Shown: positions 56,273 to 64,000, counted from the first letter of the stretch. The stretch is 64,000 bases of DNA from Psychroflexus torquis ATCC 700755 (GCF_000153485.2 NC_018721.1:124001-188000); one strand, 5' to 3'. Made by a program: numbers and translations. The notes: generated from the sequence alone by a model not told the origin.

Positions 56273-59134
56273 ATGAATAATTTACGATTTACAACAACAA
56301 TTATTAGTTTTATAATAAGTCTTGCCTCACTGGAGGCATCAGTTATTAATTCTATCACTGAAGGTGATATTGTAACTAATAACCCTACTCATAATGTGTC
56401 GGTGTCAGAAATGACGATATTTCCTGTTTCTGGTACAGACCCCGTCTTATCTAATGCCGAATTGTCCAGCAGCGAAACATTCTGTGCAACCCAAGCTGCA
56501 GCGGATTTGATAACTTTATACAACGAATTAATAGCATATCCAGGCGGAGTAACTCACCCTCTAGTTTTTGGTAATGGAGAAATTTTGTCTCCCGGAGTCT
56601 ATGACGTAGGTGGAGCACCATCGATTTCTGGAACACTTACAATGGATGGAGATGGAGACCCAAATTCCTTGTTTATTATTAGAGGCCCTGGGGCATTCAC
56701 TACAGTAGCGGGTACAACTGTAGTATTGACAGGAAATGCACAACCAGAAAATATATTCTGGGTGAGTGGTGCAGCCATGTCTACGGGCGCTAGTACCATA
56801 ATGAAAGGTACATTGGTTGGTGGAGGTGGTGGTGCTGGAGCAGTGTCATTAGGTGCCAATACCAACCATGTAGGAAGGATGTTTACAAAGTTAGGTGCAG
56901 TAAGCGTAGGTGCAAGCTCTATTCTTGCTATCCCAACGGGTACTCCTTTTTTTAATTTAAGAAGTCTTTCCACATTTGTAATGTGGTCCTCTGGTGGTGC
57001 GCTTTCAGATTCTGCAAGTTCTGACATCACAGGAGATGTTGGTACTGCATCAGGAGCCCTTGCAATTGCTGGGACTCATAATGGAAGAATCTATTTTCCA
57101 GGTGTAGACTATTGTGCATTAAACCCTACGGTTTGGACTGGTGATATTTCTACTGATGCCGAAAATGTAAATAATTGGACTAAAGGTTTACCTGACAGAG
57201 ATATCGATGTTTTGATCAATATTTCAGTTAATTATCCCACTTTTTCTGAAGATGTAGAAATGAAAAATTTGTCAATAGCAACTGGCGCCATTGTCTCACA
57301 AACCAATGAATCACAAATTGATGTTTATGGTGATTTTCAAAATAATGGCACCTATAATCCAGGAAATTCAACTTTGGCATTTAAAGGAGATGAAATTCAA
57401 AATTTTTCTACAAATAATACTATATCAGTGTATAACTTGACTATTGATAACGACAATAGCTTAAACCTATTATCTGGTAATGTTGATGTGTTCAATAGTC
57501 TAAATTTAACGACTGGTGATTTAATTACAAATTACGACCATACTATTCCTGGTAATAACCTAGTAACTTTTAAATCTAGTGCTACTAACACAGCTATTAT
57601 TAGTGAAATTAAAAATAGTAATACTGTTGTTGGTGAAGTTATGATTGAGCGTTATATTCCTATGCGAAATAGAGCTTTTAGATTCATGACTACTTCTGTA
57701 ACCACCACAACTTCCATAAAGGATAATTGGCAAGAAGGAGTTAACAATACAGTTAATGATTACGAACAGAATTTAAACCCAAATACTGGTTACGGCACAC
57801 ACATTACAGGTAGTACAACCGGCGATAATGGATTTGATGCCACCTTCACAGGAAATCCATCTCTTTTTGAATGGGAATCACAAAATGGAAGTTGGTCAAC
57901 AATTTCCAACACAAACGAAAACACTTTAGAAGCTGGTAAAGCCTACGGAATTTTGCTTAGGGGTGATAGAAATACAAATATTTATTCAAATAATTCAGTT
58001 GTGGGCGGTGATACAAGATTGAGATCTTTGGGGACTATTTTAACTGGTGATATGAACATAGATGACGATTTGAATCCTAACTCAGAAGGCTTTGCTTTAA
58101 TTGGTAATCCCTACCAAGCTGAAGTTGATATGAAAGCAACTCTAGCAAATAGTTCAACACATTTGGGCAAAAGGTTTTACTATGCTTATAAACCAAATAT
58201 TGGTGATAGAGGTGGTTATGTTACAGTTGACTTAGATTCTGAACCTGTAGAATACATTCCTGAAGTTTCTTCAAACAACAATACGAATTCAGAAAAATTC
58301 CGCTTTTTACAAGTCAATCAAGCAGTATTTGTTAAGACTGATGAAAATCTTCAACCAAATGAAGTCCCTTCATTGACTTTCAAAGAAGAATTTAAAACAG
58401 ACCAAACTTCAACTAATGAAGTTTTCAGAGTCAATTCTAACTCAAAAATAGATTTAAATATCTTCAGTATCTCTAATAATGAATTGATGGATGGTGTGAG
58501 ATTCAAATTTGATACTACTTACGATGAAGAAGCTGGTCCTGATGATGCTTTAAAATTCTGGAATGATGATGAAACTATCGGAATTCAATCTGATGGAAAG
58601 TATTTAGCTATCGAAAAAAGGCCTTTTCCTAAAGACGAAGATGTATTTAGCTTTTGGATTGGCAATTACAGAGATGCAGATTATATCATGAACGTTGAAG
58701 TTGAAAACATGCCAGATTATGATGTCTTCTTAAGAGATACTTATACTGAAGAGGATCATCAATTGAATGAAGGTGAAAACGATATTGCTTTTAGCATTGA
58801 CTCTTCAATCCCAGCTTCTGTAAATTCAGATCGATTTAAAATTCGGTTTGAGCAAATCACCCTGGGTACTTCAAAAAATGAGATGACAGCTAGTTCACAA
58901 CTTTATCCAAACCCTTCAAATTCGGGATTTGCTTATCTTAAGCATAATCCAGATTTCAACAACGAATTAAAGGTTTCAGTTTTCAATATGGTAGGACAAA
59001 ATATAGAAATCCCAAAAGACCGTATCTCTTCTTCAGAACTAAAACTGAACACAAGCAGTCTTAACTCTGGAATTTACCTGGTTAAGTTGACCTATCAAAC
59101 TCAGACTACTACTCACAAATTAATTGTAGAGTAA
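56273..59134 (+). CDS. Secreted DUF3494 ice-binding-type protein with T9SS sorting domain (copy 2, N-terminally altered)
   Basis: Residues 1-25 form a signal peptide unlike that of copy 1. The protein then joins the DUF3494 domain at LSSSETFCATQA (residue 63), so the first part of the domain (ITGDVGSHVG...) is missing. From there to THNG it is almost identical to copy 1. The second motif, SDITGDVGTASG, the VWTGDISTDAENVNNW linker, the beta-rich middle and the T9SS end (YPNPSNSGF) are intact. The loss of the first strands could weaken folding or ice binding. 953 residues. The C-terminus matches copy 3 more than copy 1. Confidence 0.85.
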   Translation: MNNLRFTTTIISFIISLASLEASVINSITEGDIVTNNPTHNVSVSEMTIFPVSGTDPVLSNAELSSSETFCATQAAADLITLYNELIAYPGGVTHPLVFGNGEILSPGVYDVGGAPSISGTLTMDGDGDPNSLFIIRGPGAFTTVAGTTVVLTGNAQPENIFWVSGAAMSTGASTIMKGTLVGGGGGAGAVSLGANTNHVGRMFTKLGAVSVGASSILAIPTGTPFFNLRSLSTFVMWSSGGALSDSASSDITGDVGTASGALAIAGTHNGRIYFPGVDYCALNPTVWTGDISTDAENVNNWTKGLPDRDIDVLINISVNYPTFSEDVEMKNLSIATGAIVSQTNESQIDVYGDFQNNGTYNPGNSTLAFKGDEIQNFSTNNTISVYNLTIDNDNSLNLLSGNVDVFNSLNLTTGDLITNYDHTIPGNNLVTFKSSATNTAIISEIKNSNTVVGEVMIERYIPMRNRAFRFMTTSVTTTTSIKDNWQEGVNNTVNDYEQNLNPNTGYGTHITGSTTGDNGFDATFTGNPSLFEWESQNGSWSTISNTNENTLEAGKAYGILLRGDRNTNIYSNNSVVGGDTRLRSLGTILTGDMNIDDDLNPNSEGFALIGNPYQAEVDMKATLANSSTHLGKRFYYAYKPNIGDRGGYVTVDLDSEPVEYIPEVSSNNNTNSEKFRFLQVNQAVFVKTDENLQPNEVPSLTFKEEFKTDQTSTNEVFRVNSNSKIDLNIFSISNNELMDGVRFKFDTTYDEEAGPDDALKFWNDDETIGIQSDGKYLAIEKRPFPKDEDVFSFWIGNYRDADYIMNVEVENMPDYDVFLRDTYTEEDHQLNEGENDIAFSIDSSIPASVNSDRFKIRFEQITLGTSKNEMTASSQLYPNPSNSGFAYLKHNPDFNNELKVSVFNMVGQNIEIPKDRISSSELKLNTSSLNSGIYLVKLTYQTQTTTHKLIVE

Positions 59135-59159
59135 AAACTCAAACTAAGAGGGTAACAAC

Positions 59160-59475
59160 TCTTTGATATTCGTATGGCTGAATGTGAAGCATGATGCACG
59201 ACCTTCTTATTTTGAATCACTAAAATTTGAGGAGATTGGTGCAAAACTTGAAAACGACGAGTAATTTCGTTGGAGATGTCTCCATTTGCTATTAAATCGA
59301 GATACAACATTTCAATATGCTCGTTGGTAAAATCTATGTTATTTTGAAACTGGTGCCAAACCATATTGCTGATTCCACAAGACGCTGAATGCTTAAAATC
59401 ACAACTAGTAGTTTTTCTTCAGAAAGTTGTTCTACAGCATCGAGCTGGGAGATGTCTTCTAGTTGACGCCTAAAT
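59160..59475 (-). pseudogene. ytxJ remnant, copy 2
   Basis: The same arrangement as copy 1, with the CGIS active-site motif still readable (KHSASCGISNMVWHQF), but the same one-T deficit breaks the frame before it. The end runs on past HHASHSAIRIS. The 5' end is cut by the MITE copy at 59476. Confidence 0.7.
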
Positions 59476-59639
59476 AATACCAAATTAGACCTATAATGAC
59501 GCAATAAATTGTTTCTTTTTCGCCTGCTTTTCATCAAAAATAATTACCGTAGCTAAGGCTATGCTAGTTATTTTTGATTTCAATCAATCAAAAAATAATT
59601 CAATTTATTCATACGGCATTATAAATATAATTTGGTATA
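59476..59639. mobile_element. MITE-like element, short copy (164 bp)
   Basis: The sequence is practically identical to the copy at 55472, about 4.0 kb away, and has the same flanks (ytxJ left, ankyrin right). It was therefore copied by segment duplication, not by a new insertion. Confidence 0.8.
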
Positions 59640-59805
59640 ACTCCCCATTAAAGCTGTATGACCTCTAATATGTTGAGCCTCCATTTTCTGGTCTTTAATA
59701 AGCAGATACTCTATCGTTTTTATCTCTCCAAAATATGGAGCAAACAATAAAAGATTAAAGCCTCATTCACCTTTATAGTTAATCAATATTGCTTTTTTTC
59801 AATCT
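59640..59805 (-). pseudogene. Ankyrin-repeat remnant, copy 2
   Basis: It encodes the same fragment as 55636-55800 (IKTIEYLLIK and KMEAQHIRGHTALMGSY, with minor base changes), on the minus strand next to the MITE. Confidence 0.58.
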
Positions 59806-60002
59806 TGTAAGACTTGTCAATCAAATTAATTCAAAACCGTCCCACTACGAATACGAAATAGAACTAGGACTACAAACAAAGCTATAGCAACGATATAATT
59901 GAAAAAACATTAACTTTAGTAAGGAAAATAATAATGAATTATAAGCATTTATAGGTGACATGTAATTTCATCTTATCAATAAATTTGTAGAAATCTTTTA
60001 TT
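59806..60002. other. Leader region of array unit 3
   Basis: Repeats the leader of unit 2 with small differences; no gene is seen. It precedes the ATG at 60003. Confidence 0.4.
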
Positions 60003-61283
60003 ATGAAAATTTCAATTTTTACTATTGTTATTTTAATCTCGAATTTATTTTCAATAAATACTTATTCTCAGGATATAGATTTGGATTGCAACTGTGATAT
60101 AGAAATTACTAGTAAGAATGATGAATTACCAGGAGGTGGTAATTCATACGATCTTACTAGAAATAAAACTATTTGCTTTATAGGTGAATTTGACTACAAA
60201 ATAGATTGGGCCAAGCTTGGAGATAATGTAACACTATGTGTAGGCGAAGAAGTAAAATTTAAATCCAAAGGATTATATTTTGAAGGTTCTAAAACCATCT
60301 ATAATTATGGTGAATTTGAATACGGCCAATCCTTAAAACTAGATGAAAACTCAGAAGTCGTCAACTATGGTGAGATGGAGTCTAAGTTTGGTTTTGAAGG
60401 AGGCTCTTTAAATAATTTAAATGGCGCTGAACTAAGTATTGAAGGTTATAGTCACTTCAGTTCTGGAAGTCTTTTCAATGATGACTCTTCTACCTTTGAA
60501 CTGAAGCAAAAAGGATATATCAGTTTAGGAACAAACATGGTTTTTGAATCTCGGGGAGAATCTGAATTCGAAGGAGATATCGATAATAATGGTCGATTAA
60601 CATTATCCGGAAAGACTGAATTCAAAAAAAAATTAATCAATAATGGATTCGCTACATTGTCAGGTGAATTAGAATTTGAAGAAGGTTACAATAGCAACAG
60701 TCCTCAAGCTGTGACAGAAGCCAATAGTTTTCTTGAAATTGATGGTGAAGTCAACTTATGGAAAGGACATCTAGAAGCCAGTGCTGGTTTAGAGTTTGGA
60801 GGTGAAACCACTGTTGATGAAGGGGCATCAATTCATTTCTTAGGAAGTGCTAAGTTTGATGAGCTTACTTTAAGAGGTGAACTATATACTGAGCTCAACT
60901 GTAACACCTTAGAAATTAAAAAAGCGAAAGGATGGGGTGGTAAAATCAGTGCAAATTCAGCAAGTACGATATCTGTAAAAAACTTGAACAAACTACCATC
61001 CGATTGGATACTTCAAGGTAATGTTACTTCAGAAAAGTGTAATACTAATGGAGAAATTGTGGTTTGGCTGGGAGCAAAATCCTCCGATGCAAAAGACAAA
61101 GACAACTGGTCAGCTAAAATAAAAAACAAAAGTGTCCTAATTCCAAAGACTAATTACAATCCTGTTTTCAGTAAAAATGCTAGTTTATTCAATGTTATCA
61201 TTAAAGAGGGAGCCGTTCTTACCAATTTAGCTGAAATTGAAATCAAAGGCAACCTATTTTCTAAAGGAGATTTAACTCAATAA
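60003..61283 (+). CDS. Secreted beta-rich protein, N-terminal part of a frameshifted gene
   Basis: The signal peptide (KISIFTIVILISNLFSINTYSQ) is shared with the short ORF at 56001. Residues 22-350 are a new module of repeated short beta segments (NNLNGAELSIEGYSHFSSG, GETTVDEGASIHFLGSAKF), suggestive of a beta-solenoid, with no DUF3494 motif. From VVWLGAKSSDAKDKDNW (residue 353) it joins the chassis used by copies 1 and 2. The frame stops at 61283 where one A appears to be missing (CAATAAATGG; CAAATAAATGG would continue in frame to NGNFSFKG). The second half lies just downstream. Confidence 0.75.
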   Translation: MKISIFTIVILISNLFSINTYSQDIDLDCNCDIEITSKNDELPGGGNSYDLTRNKTICFIGEFDYKIDWAKLGDNVTLCVGEEVKFKSKGLYFEGSKTIYNYGEFEYGQSLKLDENSEVVNYGEMESKFGFEGGSLNNLNGAELSIEGYSHFSSGSLFNDDSSTFELKQKGYISLGTNMVFESRGESEFEGDIDNNGRLTLSGKTEFKKKLINNGFATLSGELEFEEGYNSNSPQAVTEANSFLEIDGEVNLWKGHLEASAGLEFGGETTVDEGASIHFLGSAKFDELTLRGELYTELNCNTLEIKKAKGWGGKISANSASTISVKNLNKLPSDWILQGNVTSEKCNTNGEIVVWLGAKSSDAKDKDNWSAKIKNKSVLIPKTNYNPVFSKNASLFNVIIKEGAVLTNLAEIEIKGNLFSKGDLTQ

Positions 61284-61354
61284 ATGGAAACTTTTCTTTT
61301 AAAGGAGCTGGAATTCAGTATTTTTCTACAGATAGTACTACTTCAGTATACAAC

Positions 61355-63052
61355 TTGACTATCGATAACAGCCACAGCTTAAATCTTGTATCTGGTAATG
61401 TTGACGTGTTCAATAGTTTAAATTTAACGACTGGTGATTTAATCACAAATTATGACCATAGTATTCCTGGTAATAACCTAGTAACTTTTAAATCTAATGC
61501 CACTAACACAGCTATTATTAGTAAAATTGAAAACGGTAATACTGTCCATGGTGAAGTTATGATTGAGCGTTATATTACTATGCAAAACAGAGCTTTTAGA
61601 TTTATAACCACTTCTGTAAACACCACAACTTCCATAAATGAAAACTGGCAAGAAGGTGTCAACAATACTGTTAATGATTACACAGAAAATAAAGACCCAA
61701 ATCCTGGTTACGGCACACATATTACAGGCAGTACAACTGGCGTTAATGGACTTGATGCCACACCCACTGGAAATCCATCTCTATTTTCTTGGGATTCACA
61801 AAATGGGAGTTGGTTAACAATTTCCAACACAAACACAAACACTTTAGAAGCTGGTAAAGCCTACGGAATTTTGATTAGGGGTGATAGAGGCACAAATATG
61901 TATTTAAATAATTTAGCTAAAGGCGATGATACAAGGTTGAGATCTTTGGGGACTATTTTAACTGGTGATGTAAACATAGATAACGATTTGAATCCTAACT
62001 CAGAAGGCTTTGCTTTAATAGGCAATCCATACCAAGCTGAAGTTGATATGAAAGCAACTCTAAAAAATAGTTCAACACATTTGGACAAAAGGTTTTACTA
62101 TGCTTATAAATCAAGTATTGGTGATAGAGGTGGTTATGTTACAGTTGACTTAGATTCTGAACCTGTAGAACACATTCCTGAAGTTCCTCTTAACAACAAT
62201 ATGGGTCCGGAAAAATTTCGTTTTTTACAAGTCAATCAATCTGTATTTGTTCAGACTGATGAAAATCTTCAATCAAATGAAGTCCCTTCATTGACTTTTA
62301 AAGAAGAATTTAAAACAGACCAAACTTCAACTAATGAAGTCTTAAGAGTCAATTCTAACTCAAAAATAGATTTAAATATCTTTAGTATCTCTAATGAGAA
62401 ATTGATGGATGGTGTGAGGTTTAAATTTGATACTGCTTACGATGAAGAAGCTGGTCCTGATGATGCTTTAAAATTCTGGAATGATAATGAAACTATCGGA
62501 ATTCAATCTGATGGAAAGTGTTTAGCTATCGAAAAAAGGCCTTTTCCTAAAGACGAAGATGTATTTAGCTTTTGGATTGGCAATTACAGAGATGCAGATT
62601 ATACCATGAACGTTGAAGTTGAAGGCATGCCAGATTATAATATCTTTTTAAGAGATACTTACACTGAAGTAGATCATCAATTGAATGAAGGTGAAAACGA
62701 TATTGCTTTTAGCATTGACTCTTCAATCCCAGCTTCTGTAAATTCAGATCGATTTAAAATTCGGTTTGAGCAAATCACCCTGGGTACTTCAAAAAATGAG
62801 ATGACAGCTAGTTCACAACTTTATCCAAACCCTTCAAATTCGGGATTTGCTTATCTTAAGCATAATCCAGATTTCAACAACGAATTAAAGGTTTCAGTTT
62901 TCAATATGGTAGGACAAAATATAGAAATCCCAAAAGACCGCATGTCTTCTTCAGAACTAAAACTGAATACAAGCAGTCTTAACTCTGGAATTTACCTGGT
63001 AAAGTTGACCTATCAAACTCAGACTACTACCCACAAATTAATTGTAGAATAG
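61355..63052 (+). CDS. C-terminal part of the frameshifted secreted protein, with T9SS sorting domain (copy 3)
   Basis: The homologous frame continues from about 61280 (NGNFSFKGAGIQYFSTDSTTSVYN); the start at 61355 is a TTG within conserved sequence and unlikely to be a true start. The product equals the C-terminal two thirds of copies 1 and 2, with GEVMIERYITMQNRAFRF, the DDALKFWNDNETIGIQSDGK region and the T9SS sorting domain from YPNPSNSGF. The last 150 residues are close to identical with copy 2. Without its N-terminus it lacks a signal peptide and would not be exported. Confidence 0.7.
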   Translation: MTIDNSHSLNLVSGNVDVFNSLNLTTGDLITNYDHSIPGNNLVTFKSNATNTAIISKIENGNTVHGEVMIERYITMQNRAFRFITTSVNTTTSINENWQEGVNNTVNDYTENKDPNPGYGTHITGSTTGVNGLDATPTGNPSLFSWDSQNGSWLTISNTNTNTLEAGKAYGILIRGDRGTNMYLNNLAKGDDTRLRSLGTILTGDVNIDNDLNPNSEGFALIGNPYQAEVDMKATLKNSSTHLDKRFYYAYKSSIGDRGGYVTVDLDSEPVEHIPEVPLNNNMGPEKFRFLQVNQSVFVQTDENLQSNEVPSLTFKEEFKTDQTSTNEVLRVNSNSKIDLNIFSISNEKLMDGVRFKFDTAYDEEAGPDDALKFWNDNETIGIQSDGKCLAIEKRPFPKDEDVFSFWIGNYRDADYTMNVEVEGMPDYNIFLRDTYTEVDHQLNEGENDIAFSIDSSIPASVNSDRFKIRFEQITLGTSKNEMTASSQLYPNPSNSGFAYLKHNPDFNNELKVSVFNMVGQNIEIPKDRMSSSELKLNTSSLNSGIYLVKLTYQTQTTTHKLIVE

Positions 63053-63063
63053 CAAAACTCAAA

Positions 63064-63324
63064 CTAAGAGGGTAACAACTCTTTGATGTTTGATAGTCGT
63101 ATGGCTGAATGTGAAGCATGATGCACGACCTTCTTATTTTGAATCACTAAAATTTGAGGAGATTGGTGCAAAACTTGAAAACGACGAGTAATTTCGTTAG
63201 AGATGTCTCTATTTGCTATTAAATCGAGATACAACATTTCAATATGCTCATTGGTAAAATCTATGTTATTTTGAAACTGGTGCCAAACCATATTGCTAAT
63301 TCCACGAGACACTGAATGCTTAAA
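63064..63324 (-). pseudogene. ytxJ remnant, copy 3, truncated by an IS
   Basis: Minus-strand reading gives KHSVSRGISNMVWHQF (Cys replaced by Arg), NNIDFTNEHIEMLYLDLIANRD, RRFQVLHQSPQILVIQ and HHASHSAIRLSNIKELLPS. Similarity with copies 1 and 2 stops abruptly at about 63325, where the ISAon1-type element begins. Confidence 0.7.
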
Positions 63325-63385
63325 AATTGGGTCAAGATTTATTTTAGGGGGTTTCGTTTATCTTAGCCTTATAAAATAATAGAAT

Positions 63386-63727
63386 TTGAGTCTAGATTTA
63401 GTTAGTTATTTATTGCCAGAAGGTATCTTAGAGTACTTTGATATTACAAAACATGAGTCTACTGAAGATAAGATTCATTTTTATTTGGAAGAGAAAAATA
63501 CACTACCCCAAGACTATGAATCGGAACTCTCTCATTCCAAAGGTTTCTCCCCTGAAATAATAATTGAGGATTTTCCACTCAGAGGAAAATCAGTATTACT
63601 TCACATAAAACGTAGGCGCTGGACGCTTGTTGATACAGGTAAGATTGTAAAAAGGGATTGGGATTTAATAGCAAAAGGCACTCGTATCACCAGCAAGTTT
63701 GCCTCTTTTTTAAAAGGTATCGCTTGA
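63386..63727 (+). CDS. ISAon1-type transposase, N-terminal region protein
   Basis: 113 residues: LDLVSYLLPEGILEYFDITKHES and KGFSPEIIIEDFPLRGKSVLLHIKRRRW match the N-terminal ORF of ISAon1-type transposases. The start is a TTG; no ATG is present after the preceding stop. The stop (63725-63727) lies over the beginning of the second frame, preceded by a TTTTTTAAAA run that could support frameshifting. Confidence 0.78.
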   Translation: MSLDLVSYLLPEGILEYFDITKHESTEDKIHFYLEEKNTLPQDYESELSHSKGFSPEIIIEDFPLRGKSVLLHIKRRRWTLVDTGKIVKRDWDLIAKGTRITSKFASFLKGIA

Positions 63728-64000
63728 TACCCACGCTGTGAGTGCCAAGCGTTTTGGAGATTATTATAAAATCAATGGTAGGGTTCTTCAATATCATTAC
63801 AAAAACCATCTTAGCGATTTTAAAGATTGGATACAAAAAGAACATGCACAAGATTGGCTACTCTAACCAGAGAATATCGGCACCTATTTAAGTCTAGACG
63901 AAACCTCTTTATCTAATGGTGAGCTATACACCATCTTAACCAACAAGAATGCTCAGGGTAAAAAAGGGAGTATAGTTGCTATTGTAAAGGGAACTAGAGC
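63726..64000 (+). pseudogene. ISAon1-type transposase catalytic ORF with internal stop, partial
   Basis: The frame reads DTHAVSAKRFGDYYKINGRV and SDFKDWIQKEHAQDWL, meets TAA at 63864-63866, then continues as PENIGTYLSLDETSLSNGELY and KKGSIVAIVKGTR to the window end. The DETSL motif holds a likely catalytic Asp. The stop splits the enzyme, so this copy is probably inactive. Confidence 0.72.

Larger units (their letters stand above)
52440..63324. repeat. Tandem array of three related ~4-kb units
   Basis: Matching points recur at about 4.0-kb steps: C-terminal stop codons at 55124, 59134 and 63052; ytxJ remnants at 55163, 59160 and 63064. MITE copies at 55472 and 59476, ankyrin remnants at 55636 and 59640, and signal-peptide ORFs at 56001 and 60003 recur once. 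The first unit has its own upstream region; the third is cut off by the IS at about 63325. Confidence 0.85.
63325..64000 (+). mobile_element. ISAon1-type insertion sequence, left part (continues outside window)
   Basis: The left boundary is placed where the ytxJ repeat ends (approximately 63325-63330, attgggtcaag). Two overlapping frames follow: an N-terminal ORF and a DDE-transposase ORF. The right end is not in the window, so inverted repeats cannot be checked. Confidence 0.7.

Noticed and set aside
1..64000. CRISPR arrays, tRNA and rRNA genes, replication origin
   Set aside because: No regular repeat-spacer pattern, cloverleaf or rRNA-like stretch was recognised by reading; a tRNAscan/Infernal run would settle it.

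Overview
The window looks like chromosomal DNA of a cold-adapted marine member of the Flavobacteriaceae (Bacteroidota). Evidence: low GC throughout, -7 boxes of the Bacteroidota type (TAnnTTTG) with no clear Shine-Dalgarno sites, the short 287-residue RpoD, type IX secretion C-terminal sorting domains, DUF4834 and YfhO proteins, a proteorhodopsin with a Met at the colour-tuning position, and DUF3494 ice-binding-type proteins. A sea-ice genus such as Psychroflexus would fit, but that placement is inference.

Layout. 1-13 kb: a partial lipoprotein joining a metallophosphoesterase to a kinase-like segment, an HD domain fused to a Pycsar-effector-type membrane domain, a GAF protein, a TlpA-like thioredoxin lipoprotein, NDH-2, an ECF sigma factor with a partner membrane protein, XerD, Bcp, Nth, a 49-residue small protein and a second ECF sigma factor. 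13-22 kb: UvrA, then a leftward glycan-related cluster (flippase, glycosyltransferase, YfhO, DUF4834) and an outer-membrane beta protein. 22.7-23.6 kb: a decayed intergenic region with a RocD-like remnant and pieces of a small inverted-repeat element. 23.6-30.4 kb: rpsO, pnp, the proline operon proC-proB-proA and rpoD. 30.4-36.4 kb: a large TPR protein, FtsE and an M3 peptidase. 36.4-42 kb: surface glycan genes (three GT2 enzymes, a phosphoethanolamine-transferase-like enzyme, a flippase). 42-48.3 kb: a complete-looking cobalamin uptake locus; a cobalamin riboswitch precedes btuB and a BtuG-like lipoprotein on the minus strand, and btuF-btuC-btuD lie divergently on the plus strand. 48.3-50 kb: Blh (retinal synthesis) divergent from proteorhodopsin.

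50-64 kb is an accessory, repeat-driven region. It starts with an ankyrin-repeat pseudogene interrupted by a 215-bp MITE-like element and a decayed IS5-type transposase. Three tandem units of about 4 kb follow. Each carries a large secreted T9SS protein, then a minus-strand ytxJ remnant; the first two units also carry a 164-bp MITE copy, an ankyrin remnant and a leader. Two of the large proteins carry DUF3494 ice-binding-type domains. The third has a different, beta-rich N-terminal module on the same C-terminal chassis and is split by a one-base frameshift. Identity between copies is patchy, which suggests gene conversion. The window ends in an ISAon1-type IS whose second ORF has an internal stop.

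Many lesions in the window, including three in the first 50 bases of pnp, are single-base shortenings of homopolymers. They may be real decay or sequencing undercalls. No tRNA, rRNA or CRISPR array was recognised.
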